Made by a program: the position numbers and the translations under genes
Shown: positions 34,981-48,400 of the stretch, piece by piece
Numbering within the stretch: the stretch's first letter is position 1
Layout: every line of letters begins with the position of its first letter
Notes under the pieces: generated by a model
Told to the model about the DNA's origin: nothing
Database searches by the model: none
The model's input: the letters and a program-made list of their open reading frames with translations, nothing else
DNA from: Microplitis mediator
Taxonomy: Eukaryota > Arthropoda > Insecta > Hymenoptera > Braconidae
Assembly: GCF_029852145.1 (NCBI RefSeq)
Contig: NC_079973.1
Span: 17,812,422 to 17,876,421, forward strand
DNA: 64,000 bases
Direction of reading: 5' to 3'

Positions 34981-35203
34981 AGATAACTTGCAACCAGCAA
35001 ATGATATTGTAGATGAGCTAATTGGCTCAGGGCGTTGGCAACTATTGATAACAATATTAATAAGTTTTTGTGTATTCACACATATGTTAAATACTGGAAC
35101 TGAAACGATAATGCGGCCAGAAGGTTGGTGGTGTAAAAAACCGGATTTTCTTTATAATTGGACAAATACTGAATGGATAATCTACAGTCATAGTGCAGAT
35201 TAT
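34981..35203 (+). CDS. Transporter exon (TM1 and start of the extracellular loop)
   Basis: Acceptor TATTTTAG before 34981, donor TAT|GTAAGG after 35203. One base completes a codon from an unseen upstream exon, then 74 codons follow (DNLQPANDIVDELIGSGRW...). TM1 and the NWT sequon are here. Confidence 0.8.
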
Positions 35204-38200
35204 GTAAGGCTATTTATAATAATATTAATATAACAATAATAGTTATATAAATACAATGTAATGGTTACAATTATATATATGAGTCTGATTGTATATACTT
35301 AATCCGACAATCAGTGTATTGGTATTTGCACTCGTAAAATGTGGAATCAACAGTTAGTGGATGATGGTTATTTTCAAGGATGTACAGTATATAATATTAA
35401 TTATAGTCAATTAGTTAATATTAGCTATGCTGAAAGACCACCGATAACAGTCACTGATACCATTCCATGTCCATACGGAATTCATTATAGTACTGTCGGG
35501 GGTCAAAGTTTAGCAGAAAAGGTACTAAAAATATTTTTTTTACATTTTTCAAATATTTTATCATTTTTTTTATAGAGCCTACATTTATTAGACTATCTCA
35601 TTTGACAGAATTTTTTTTTTATATGTACTGTTGTGAAATTTTTAGTACCTACACGGAGAGAATTTTATGCTAAGTGTTACCATCAAGTTATAGTACAATT
35701 TTTAAACTGAATTTTATGATTGAAAATATCATTTAAATTATTTAATAATCAATCTGAATGGTAGAATCTACCAACTATATGGTACAATTTACAATTATTT
35801 ATGATAACCAGAAATTATAACTTTTATCATCTTAAATAATTACTACTATTATAAAAAATCATAATTCTTAATAACCTGATGGTAACAGCTACTATCAGCC
35901 TAAATATTGATGACCATCTAAGCTAATAAAAAATTAAAATATCCACGTTATAGTCTGACGCTTGTCTATGTGTAATTTGTTTAACTGGCGAAGTGATTCA
36001 TTTCACACACACGCACACACACACACACTTACCCACACACTTACCCACACACTTACCCACACACTTACCCACACACATGCGTACACTCGCCCGCACACAT
36101 GCGTACACTCGCCCGCACACATGCACACACACGCGCGAGCACACTCATGCACACACACACATTCTTAGTTAAGAATTTTTACAACTTTGAATGGAAATAG
36201 TCACCATCATCAATTGTAACTGTTATCATTATCAATAGTAAAACTGATGATTATAACCACTGAAAATGTTATTACCATTTTAGATAGTTAAAATTAGAAA
36301 TTTTGTATTGTAGATAAAATAATTAATTTCTCTTCGTGTACACACTTAAAAATATTCTCTTTGAAGTTTAGTCTTTAAATAAAATCGTAAAACTTTTGGC
36401 AATTGTTTAGAATCAAGGCTAACCACATTTATCAAAGTTCCAAGTGCTTTCACCTTAAATATCTATAATTAAACTTTTTTCACGAGTTCAGCTACACGGC
36501 GAATTAAATTTTCTGTATGTGTTTTTGTTTTTAACACTAGATATTGTAATGGGTGCACTTATTACATTAAATTGAATTGTGGTCTCAATGTAATAAGTGT
36601 CCACACATGTGCAAAACTTAAGGTGTTTTGCAAACCTGTCTAGCTGAACTCAATACCTCAGGACGAGGATAAACCCCCCGAGTCAAAATTAAAACACTAA
36701 TTCGAGCCTCAAAAACCTCATTTCTTTTGATGTTGTACCTACCGCTGAATGTGAAATACTATTTTGACCCTCACTATACTCAAAATAGGGTATGGAGGCC
36801 GAAATTCGTGTTTTAGAATAATATTTTCAACCTCCAAAACCTAAGATCGCTTAAATCCCTATTTTTCGGTACTTCAGCCTACTAAGAGTATAAGTAGGTT
36901 AATTTTACGATTTCATGGAACATAGAATTTCGTCAATCTACAATTGTTGATCAACAATGTAAGGAAAAACATATAAAAAATATGTTTTTTACATAAACTT
37001 TTTATATTTCTTTTTCTATGTTGTTGATTAACAGAAAAACATATTTTTATATAATTTTTTGATATTTTGATAATTATATTTTTTATAAATTTAAAATATA
37101 TTACGAATATATTTTTTTATCTCACTATACCTATATTTTTGTTATATTTACAAATATATTTTTATACATGTATTTTTTATATATTCTAAGATATATTTTT
37201 AATACATTTTTGAATATGAAAAATATATTTTTCTATAAATTTTTTTCATGGGGGTACATGGCCATATATAGAGCCTATATATTTTTTAAATAATTTTATA
37301 CATAACTATATAACCAAAATTACACATATCACAATTACTTACACGCAGGATTATATAGCACACGAAAAAAAAATAAGAAATTTTTTTGTTATTACTAATA
37401 ATAGATTTTCAATTATATTTTGCTGTTTCAAAAGTGAGTTATTCTTACAATCTCATATAGCACAAGTAAACTTAGCAGTCACTGTCGGTAGCGTAGCCTA
37501 GTCGTTAAAGCGTCGGTCTTTCGTTCGTTAGGTCCCGGGTTCGAATCCCACTGAATCGTGTGCGTTCGGTTGATATTTATAGCGTTTTTTCCCTAAATTA
37601 AAAATTTCTACTCGGTTAGAAATTAATATGATCGAAAATCTGATGCATCATCAAAAAAAAAAAAAAAAAAAAAATACAGAAATGGCTCAATTTTTGCGTC
37701 TTCTCTTTCTAAAGTAATTTGATAATTTTAGTTATATTTTGTTCAAATTTCTGAAAATTATAATTAATAAATAAAAAAAGAATTTTAAAATTTTAAATTT
37801 TTCCTGCTCCCGGCAGCCATTTTGATTTCCATTCCTTCTCCTTTCCCTTCTTTCCCCGCACCTGATTCAAATTGTAGGCTTTGGAGGGTCATTTTAGGGT
37901 TCTGTAATACTAATTTCAGCCTAAACTTGGTAAAAGCGGACAAAAATACCAAGTTTAGGCTGAAATTAAGGTTTCGTTGTACAGCTTGGGCTTATCTAAA
38001 AAACTAATTTCAGCCTCCTTACCCTCGAGTAGAATTTGGAGGCTGAATCTAGTTTTTTAATTTTGACTCGGGCCCGTACTGGACCACACAGTATTAAAAT
38101 TAGAAGAGAGAAATCTTATACCTAAACTTATCAGGAAGGTTGTGATAAATTAATTTAATATGTTAAATTTAAATATAAAAAACAATGGCATTTATTTGAA

Positions 38201-41200
38201 CGAAGCCGCTTTACAAATAATTAATGAGATATGAACAATAACCAAAATGAATAATGAAACTGACTAAATTAACAAAACTGACTCGACTACTTTTATTAAC
38301 AACAATTTGACTTGACTAACTTTCCTAAATAACGACTCCTCAATTTATAAGATATTATTTAACAAATAAAATAGTTAACCCGACAATAAACAAAACGTCT
38401 TCACTTACTCCAACAATCTCCAACCTTAACCAGTCCTTCATTCCACCGATCCGTTTCCTCCAAGACCAAAACCATTCACCAGTTCCTTCCAAGTCCACCA
38501 ATCCATTCCAAGCCTTTCCAAATCAACCAGGTCCGTACCACAATAAATATTATATAATTAACAGTTTAAATAAACTTGATTAAACTTAAATAAAGAATAA
38601 GCTTCCACGAGCCGTGGGCTTATATGCTCTTGGCCCTTAATGAAAATGAAAACGGCTAGCAGCACGTGTGTAGTAGTAGATGTTAGTAACAGCAGTAGTA
38701 GTAGTAGTAGTAGTCGGGAAAACGTTCGTCCACGATGGTTGCTGCGAGCCGAGAGACCGACCACTTGTCGTCTCTGTGCCTTGTACCCCTCTCGACTCAG
38801 GCTGGCCAACCCCTAAAACCAAATGTCGAGAAATTCGACCACAGCAACCCAGGCGCATAAGTGGCTATACTGCCCGAGTCGAAATCTAAGTTCCGTTTTC
38901 GTTGTAATTTTTTCTCGACTTCCAGAAAATTCCAGAAAAATGTACAATCAAAACAGACCTTGTGCTATTGGGTACTGTATGAACGTACGTCTGGTTTAGT
39001 TGCAACTCGAGGAGTTTTGTCCCAATATAACAAGTTTACAACGAAACCAGACGTTGAATAATCATAATATTAAATATAATAATAACAATGTTAACATTAT
39101 TTCAGATCTGAGGGCGCGGGTTCGAATCCCACTTAGACCCATTATTTATTTATTTATTTTTTTTTTTAAATAGTATTACTATTCATAATAATAACAATAA
39201 AAATAATAATCATTTATTATAAAAAAAAAATAAAGAAACTAAAAACACTTCAACACGTTAGAAGCAACACCACTGTTATAATTATAAAGTCATAATTATT
39301 ACCAAATTAAAAATACATGATAAAATAATTAAATTTGACTCAAATACAAAAAAAAATTTTTACGTAGAACTTTTTTTACTCTGAAGTTCGAGGAACTTCT
39401 GGAGGTAGGATGTGAAAGAGGCAGAATATCTATTAGATTCTATGAATTACTACACCTTTGCTATTAACCAAATTAAGATTACCGTAGAAAGAAATAATCG
39501 ACGAAAAATCGCAACTTCTGGGATTCGAACCTATCACCTAACGCTCGCCAGTCTTATGCGCTAACCGCAACGCTACACAACCGATATGCAACCGAGAACT
39601 TTAGTAAGTTCATATAACCGAGTTGTAAGCCACGCCTCTACAATTAACAGTCCATTGGGTTGAATGTATAAGGGAAAAGAGATAAAAACTCACGATCACA
39701 TGTGAAATTATTATGTACACACTGTAAATAAGCGGGAGCGAATTTAGAGTGAATTTTCACCCCCATCACTCGGAGTATGAGATGTGCAAAAAAAAAAAAT
39801 TAAAAAAAAAATTAAATTAAATCAAATTAATAACATAAAAGGTGAATAGGAAAATTTCTAATTAAAAAAAACGAATTTTATTAAATAAAAGTAATAATTA
39901 AAAATAAAATAAGCGATTGAGATATGCACTTTTGGATTTTCCAACTTTTTTTATTTTCAGTATTGAGTATAGTATCCACGAATATTATCATGATTATTGA
40001 ATTGGGAAGAATCTTATACAATAATATTATTAATATTAGTAATAACGATCAACCCGCAGTCACTACGTGACTGCCCAAATATAGCTACTAAATTTATAAA
40101 ATACGTAGAAAAAAAAAAATTCTTGCTGCAAAAAATTTTAATTTGCACCAAGAAATTTGATGGATTATTAATTAAATACAAAAATTGTCTTGGGGAGAAA
40201 ACAGATTTTTTTAGTCAAGAAATAATTCCTTGCACCAAGTAATTTTTTCTAGTTTTAAATAAATTTTTGTTTCCAATTTATAATGCAAAAAATTTTTTGG
40301 GGCAAGTAAAAATTTTCTTTAGGCGAGTAAAAATTTTTTGTGTCAATGAATCCTTTTTTTTCTATGCACACTTTTTTGGCTTTGAGAAGCTTCCTAAAAC
40401 CAAAAGGGAGTATAAAAATCTGTCATTTTAGAATAAGTAACGTGATATAAATATTATAGCTATATATTCAATGACATTCAGTGATATTTAGTGACAGAAT
40501 AATTAAAGTATTAATTTATTCGAAGAAAATAAATACGATCGACTTTTCTCTCGCGTAATTTAAATGTAATTCGAATGATATAGATAAATCTATTTATCTC
40601 AAAACTTGGCAATTAAAAAGAGTTTAAACTATGAAAAGGCACAAATTCAAGTCAATACCTATCTAATGATATCAATTTCAATAACATTAACTAATTCTAT
40701 CATATAGGTATGCACTGAAAAAAATAATCGCTAGCTGCTAGCGATTTTTTTCTTTAGCAGCTAGCGATTAAAAATCGTTAGCTGCAAGCGATTATTTTGT
40801 TAGCTGGAAGCGATTTTTTCTTTAGCAGGTAGCGATTAAAAATCGCTTGCTGGAAGCGATTATTTCGCTAGCTGCTAGCGATTTTTTCTTTAGCAGGTAG
40901 CGACTAAAAATCGCTTGCTGGAAGCGATTTTTTCGCTAACACTGACTTATCGGATCCTTGTATAAAAAAAAGTTAAGCATCGGTATAACTCGAAAATAAA
41001 ACAAATATATATATGTATATACATATATATATATATATTAGGGTGGCGCAAAAAAACCGACTATTTTTTTTTTTTCCATCTCGCATGAAAATTTGTTGGT
41101 TTACGATGTTTTAAGAAGCCTCTCCACAAATCAGCTCGATAAAAAATTTTTAAGAGGTCGCTCACGAATTTTGAAAATATCAAAAATGATCGAAATTCGG

Positions 41201-44200
41201 ATTTTTATTTTAAAATTTTTCTTTTTCTCGTGGCAGCAATAGTTTATATTAGTAAAATCATGACTATGCTGAAAATTTCAGTCCAAAATTTAAATATTTA
41301 AACGGCGCTCAAGAATTTTGAATGTTTTCGAGCGCAGTCTCTTGGACGTTTTTGAGCGACCCTTAAATATTAATAATACAGCTTCTCGATTTTTTCACCA
41401 TCAATTTGCATGACAATGAATGAAAATATAACCCGAGAAATAGAAATAATAAGTTATTTACATACTTTTTTATTTTTTAATCCAATTTGTAGGTTTTTTC
41501 ACTTATTCAAAACTTACCAAATTTTATTGTTTAAGACTGTCCTGTATATTTTTGGTTATGCAAAAGTTATATTTAAGTGGAATGACAATAATTGAGTTAT
41601 AAAAACTAATTCAAACTATTAGTTACATATTATCAGTTAATATTCGAAATTCTTGAGCGCCGTTTAAATATTTAAATTTTGGGCTGAAATTTCCAGCATA
41701 GTCATGATTTCACAAATATAAACTATTGCTGCCACGAGAAAAAAAAAATTTTTTTAATAAAAATCCGAATTTCGATCATTTTTGATATTTTCAAAATTCG
41801 TGAGCGACCTCTTAAAAATTTTTTATTGAGCTGATTTGTGAAGAGGCTTCTTAAAACATCGTAAACCAACAAATTTTCATGCGAGATGGAAAAAAAAAAA
41901 ATAGTCGGTTTTTTTGCGCCACCCTAATATATATACACTAATGGAAAAAAATTAAAGGATCAAAAAAAAATTCTAAATTTTTAGGCGATTTTCAACAGGC
42001 TCTAACTTTGAGAGAAATGGTCGTACAAGAAAAGAAAAAAAAGGAAATTGTAGCTCCAAGTATCTACTTTTTGGATTGGAACTTCAAAATTTTTTAGCGT
42101 CAGCAGTTTTTAAGTAATCTTAGAAAAACCAACGACAAAAAAATTTTCAAATTAAAAAAAATTTGTTTTTTTGGTCTCCGGGCGTGGAAAAAATTATTTT
42201 TGCTTAACCACTATAAGGATCGGATACCTTCATTATTCAGCTTTAATTTCTTTTTTTATGAACCTTGATACGTCCACTTCTCGCCGAGATATCGGTCTTC
42301 AAATGGAAAAGGATCCTTTTGTCTTTGATTATCGATATCTCAGAAACCAATGATCGCACAGAAAGTTAATGGTGGGTTTTAAAAACTTGAATAAATTCCC
42401 TTCAATGATTAGCCATTGCTTTTTCGAAAAAAAAAATTTTTACTATCGTCACATGAATTTAAAAATGCAAAAAAAAAGGGCTTTTTGTGGTTTTTTGGAA
42501 AATCAAGCGCTAAAACGAAAATATTGTGGAAATCGATAATGTTGACTGTGCATATTACAGTTCAATATGTCCACAAAAACCCTGCAGAAAGCCAGATTAA
42601 TCCAACCAGCCGTTTTTTTGTTTCACGCTATCAAATTTTTAAAAAAATTAAAGGATCACGTTTTTTGCTCTGAAAAGCTCATAATCTTTAACAAGATGAA
42701 AACAAACATTTTTTCGGAGCTTTGTCCACAATTTTATTGCAGACAGTGCTTAAATTTCCAAAAAAGAAAAAACTTTTTTTTCGAAAAAAAATTTTCAAAA
42801 AAAAAATTTTTTCAAAAAAATTTTTTTTTGGAATAACTTCAGGAAATTTACAAAACCAACACCCAATAATTTTTAGCACGTTTACGTTGCTGCATTCCGT
42901 GATTTTACTGATCTCCCAGTCATTAAATTTTTTTGAAAATTTTTTTTTTTTGAAAATTTTGTTTCGAAAAAAAAGTTTTTTCTTTTTTGGAAATTTAAGC
43001 ACTGTCTGCAATAAAATTGTGGATAGAGCTCAGAAAAAATGTTTGTTGTCATCTTGTGAAAGATCATGAGCTTTTCAGAGCAAAAAACGTGATCCTTTAA
43101 TTTTTTTTTAAATTTGATCGCGTGAAGCAAAAAAACGGCTGGTTGGATTAATCTGGGTCTTCGCAGGGTTTTTGTGGACATATTGAACTGTTAAATGCAC
43201 AGTCAACATTATCGATTTCCACAATATTTTCGTTTCAGCGCTTGATTTTCCAAAAAAACACAAAGAGCCCTTTTTTTGTTGCATTTCTAAATTCATGTGA
43301 CAATAGGAAAAAATTTTTTTTTCGAAAAAGCAATGGCTAGTCGTTGAAGGGAATTTATTCAAGTTTTTAAAACCCACCATTAACTTTCTGTGCGATCATT
43401 GGTTTCTGAGATATCGATAATCAAAGACAAAAGGATCCTTTTCCATTTGAAGACCGATATCTCGGCGAGAAGTGGACGTATCAAGGTCCATAAAAAAAGA
43501 AATTAAAGCTGAATAATGGAGGTATCCGATCCTTATAGTGGTTAAGCAAAAATAATTTTTTCCACGCCCGGAGACCAAAAGAACAAATTTTTTTTAATTT
43601 GAAAATTTTTTTGTCGTTGGTTTTTCTAAGATTACTTAAAAACTGCTGACGCTAAAAAATTTTGAAGTTCTAATCCAAAAAGTAGATACTTGGAGCTACA
43701 ATTTCCTTTTTTTTCTTTTCTTGTACGACCATTTCTCTCAAAGTTAGAGCCTGTTGAAAATCGCCTAAAAATTTAGAATTTTTTTTTGATCCTTTAATTT
43801 TTTCCATTAGTGTATATTAGGGTGATCGTTAAAAATTAAATTTTCTCAGGCGCCCCATAAAAAGCTTCTCTTAAGTGAAAAAATACGGAGGTTTTTTTAA
43901 AATATCTCATGAAATATGTAGAATAAAGGAAAAAGTCATAATAACAATTTTGTAGGAAATTAAATTCTTGACAAAAAAGGTCATGTTAATTTTTTTAATA
44001 AAACGTGTATTTATGAAGATATTTTTAAAAAACTTTTTTTTAGATCTGATGAATTGAGCGTTTTAAGGATTACAAATTTCGAAAATAACATTTTTTTAAG
44101 CATATAGAAACTGTAAAAAGCATTAATGATTGATATGTTACGAGTTACGAAGTTGTCTATATTTAAGAAAAAACGTTATTTTTAACATTCGTCATCCTTA

Positions 44201-45399
44201 AAATGCCGAATTGATAAGATCTAGAAAAGTTTTTTAAAAATATCTTCATAAATACACATTTTATAAAAAAAATGAACATGACATTTTTTGTCAAGAATTC
44301 AATTTCCTACAAAATTGTTATCATGACTTTTTCCTTTAATCTGCATATTTCATGAGATATTTACAAAAAACCGCGATTGTATCGAGAAATGAACTTTGAT
44401 CGTCCTGAGGCACGTGTTCTTTTTACTTAAAACGAAAAAACCAAATTCCCCCCGTATTTTTTCACTTAAAAGAAGCTTTTTATGGGGCGCCTGAGAAAAT
44501 TTAATTTTTAACGACCACCCTAATATATATATATATATTAGGGTGGCGCAAAAAAACCGACTATTTTTTTTTTTTCCATCTCACATAAAAATTTGTTGGT
44601 TTACGATGTTTTAAGAAGCCTCTCCACAAATCAGCTCGATAAAAAATTTTTAAGAGGTCGCTCACGAATTTTGAAAATATCAAAAATGATCGAAATTCGG
44701 ATTTTTATTAAAAAATTTTTATTTTTCTCGTGGCAGCAATAGTTTATATTTGTAAAATCATGACTATGCTGAAAATTTCAGCCCAAAATATAAATATTTA
44801 AACGACGCTCAAGAATTTCGAATATTAACTGATAATATGTGACTAATACTTTGAAATAGTTTTTGTATTTTTTTATAACTTAATTATTGTCATTTCACTT
44901 AAATATAACTTTTGCATAACCAAAAATATACAGGACAGTCTTAAACAATAAAATTTGGTAAGTTTTGAATAAGCGAAAAAACTTACAAATTGGATTAAAA
45001 AATAAAAAAGTATGTAAATAACTTATTATTTCTATTTCTCGGGTTATATTTTCATTCATTGTCATGCAAATTGATGGTGAAAAAATCGAGAAGCTTTATT
45101 ATTAATATTTAAGGGTCGCTCAAAAATGTCCAAGAGACTGCGCTCGGAAACATTTAAAATTCTTCTTCTTCTAATAGTCATGATTTTACAAATATAAACT
45201 ATTGCTGCCACGAGAAAGAAGAACTTTAGAACCAAAAATCCGAATTTCGATCATTTTTGATATTTTCAAAATTCGTGAGCGACCTCTTAAAAATTTTTTA
45301 TCGAGCTGATTTGTGGAGAGGCTTCTTAAAACATCGTAAACCAACAAATTTTTATGTGAGATGGAAAAAAAAAAAAATAGTCGGTTTTTTTGCGCCACC

Positions 45400-45459
<60 letters not shown>

Positions 45460-48400
45460 GAAAGAAAAAATCGCTAGCAGCTAGCGAAATAATCGCTTCC
45501 GGCAAGCGATTTTTAATCGCTACCCGCTAAAGAAAAAATCGCTTCCAGCTAGCGAAAAAATCGCTTCCAGCAAGCGATTTTTAATCGCTACCTGCTAAAG
45601 AAAAAATCGCTAGCAGCTAGCGAAATAATCGCTTCCAGCAAGCGATTTTTAATCGCTAGCTGCTAAAGAAAAAATCGCTAGCCGCTAGCGAAATAATCGC
45701 TTGCAGCTAACGATTAAAAATCGCTAGCTGCTAAAGAAAAAAATCGCTAGCAGCTAGCGATTATTTTTTTCAGTGTGGCGGGAACAAAATTTTCCTTATT
45801 CTTTTAATAATATAGATTATAATTATAATTGTTTTATTATTATTATAATATCTTATTATTATTTTGTATTATAAAATAATGGTTTATTAATCATTACGAT
45901 TATGATGATTATTATCATTATTTTTATTATTATTATTAAAAAAAAATGACTCCAAGTGAGACTCGAACCCGCGTCCGTAGATTTCAAAGACTATTTGCAC
46001 AATCATTATTATTATCCATTATTATTGAGCAGAAAACTTTGGTAAATGAAAAAACACATTGTTTATTAGCCAGTCAAATCCTAACTTTTTAAAATTTTGA
46101 ACAAGGCCTATAGAAGAAAATTTTTTTCCGAATGTATACTAACCAATTTCGAACAGTACATAAAAAAAATTTTTGCCGCAAAATGAAACGTTCTACTAGA
46201 TATACATATAAAAAGTAGTATTTATGGTAATTTAATTATTTGTCAGTTCAGTATGGGTTGTGACAATAGCACTACAGTACCAATTGTATGGCAATCTTCA
46301 AGTGTTTTTGGTAGAGTGGCTGGTTATATGATAATGGGAATTTTAGGCGATTGGATGGGTAGAAAAGTTGTTATTTTTATTTCATGTGCGCTTTCACCCA
46401 TAACAGCTCTCATTGTTGCCACTTCAAATTATTACATGGTATTTGTGGTTTCTAATGCAATTAATGGATTTTTTGACGGTGGATTTTCCGTTTGCTTGGT
46501 TCTTATTCTTGAAATAACCAGCAATAATCGCAGGTCTGAATTTTTAATAATTGCATGCTGCAGTTTCGCTCTAGGAATAGGTAAAAAAAAAAAATTTACA
46601 AAATACAGTAGAGTCTCGTTATAAGACTAGCTCGGAGCTGTAGGGAAAAAAATTCTTAGAATTGAGATACCTCCACTATTGTGCTTAACAGCGTTTGCAC
46701 TCAAACCTCGCTATAAGACTATCGCTGTTTTGCGTTTTATTCATGTATTCGGTTCAGTTCTACTCTATACAGTGAATCTATTTTATATATAATCAATGAT
46801 TTCTGTTTATTTATGATTAATAATCATAACCCGGGAAAAAAAGATTTTATATAATCATATGTAAACATATATGTTCATATACAATTTATATATGATCATA
46901 TAAGAAATATATAAAAATTATATATGATTACATAAAAGCTTATATGATCTTATAAAGTTCTTATAAGAATTAACATACTCTCGTGAGGACTTTATAAAAA
47001 TTGATATGACTTTATAAAAATTGATATGACTTTATATAAAGTTATATATAACTTTATAAAAGTACTAGATAAAGTTTTATATGCTTATACACTGGTCACA
47101 GAAATTAAGGGATAGAAAAAAAAATCCGAAATTTTTAGGTGATTTTCAACATGCTGTAACTCGGTGAAAAATGGTCGTATAAGAAAACTAAAAAAAGCAA
47201 CTTGTAGCCTCAAGTTTCTGGTTTTCAGATCTGGACCTCAAAATTTTTTATCATGTACGGTTCCGAAGTAATCATAAGAAAACCAACGAAAAAAAAATTT
47301 TTTTAATTTTTGCTGGTCTTTCAATACCTCTATGGGCGACAATAAATTTTTTTGAATAATCCGACTGTCTGACTTTTCTAGGAAATTTTATGCCCTTTAA
47401 TTTGGTGGCCTGAAAAAGTCTCTACGATGATTTGGCGCCGAGTTATCATTGATCAAAGCAAAAAAGTCCATTTTGGTTTTGATAATCAATAACTCCGGAT
47501 GTATTGGTCGTACAGAGAATGGAAGCAGGGTTTTGAAAACTGGAAAACATTCTCTATAAGGCAAAATTAGTGGCATTTGATAGAAAATTTTTTTTTAAAG
47601 CGATATTGTTTAGTAAAAAACAGGTCAAAATTCACAAATTTAAGGATATTCGGAAATCTTGCTATAACTTTGGATATAACGGATGAACGAAGGATATCTT
47701 CGTTTTTTTTCCAACCTCAAAGTGTCCTGAAAAAACACTGAAAATTTCAAACCGCTGCGATTTTTCTTTCTTAGTGCCCCGAAGCTTTAAATTTATCGAT
47801 TTTGTCAAAAATCACCATAATTGGTAGTTTCTCGGTTTTTGTTCATTTTTTCGATTTGAAAATGTTTTTTTTACCGATATTCTTAATTTCTTCGATCAAA
47901 AAGATCGATTATCGAAAAAAATTGAAAAAAAAAAAAATTTTGAAAAAAATTTTTTTTTTTTTCAAAATTTTTTTTTTTGTTGTATTTGCGATGATTTATC
48001 ATTGTCAAAAAAAATTCCTAAAATTTTTTTTACCGCCGGCATTAGAGTTACCCAAAGCATATGTTTGTTAAGTTGACATTTAAAGCAGATGCAGTTACAG
48101 CCGTAAAAAAAATTTTAGGAATTTTTTTTGACAATGATAAATCATCGCAAATACAACAAAAAAAAAAATTTTGTTCAAAATTTTTTTTTTTTCAATTTTT
48201 TTCGATAATCGATCTTGTTGATCGAAGAAATTAAGATTATCGGTAAAATAAAACATTTTCAAATCGAAAAAATGAACAAAAACCGAGAAACTACCAATTA
48301 TGGTGATTTTTGACAAAATCGATAACTTAAAGCCACGGGGCACTAAGAAAGAAAAATCGCAGCGATTTGAAATTTTCAGTGTTTTTTCAGGACACTTTGA

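Larger units (their letters stand above)
40713..45775. mobile_element. Element L: CACTG-ended array element with CGCTAGC palindromes
   Basis: Ends CACTGAAAAAAATAATCGC and GCGATTATTTTTTTCAGTG, at least 31 bp exact, with TG on both sides (40711-40712, 45776-45777). The left 220 bp and right 320 bp are runs of AATCGCTAGC(T/A)GCTAGCGATT-type palindromes alternating with TTTAGCAGGTAGCG. The middle (41041-45400) consists of four foldback elements inserted in TA-rich DNA, so the original element was short. Confidence 0.85.

Noticed and set aside
35962..36168. Open frame rich in His/Thr
   Set aside because: It translates a CA-rich microsatellite inside element K.
37475..37560. Functional tRNA gene
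   Set aside because: No closing cloverleaf; it is followed by a SINE body and a poly(A) tail.
42416..43380. Several overlapping open frames on both strands rich in Phe and Lys
   Set aside because: They are shadows of the palindrome arms at 41936-43812; mirrored frames occur in both arms and in A/T homopolymers.
41039..44542. TTAGGG words as telomeric repeats
   Set aside because: TTAGGGTG occurs once at each foldback end and is not in tandem.
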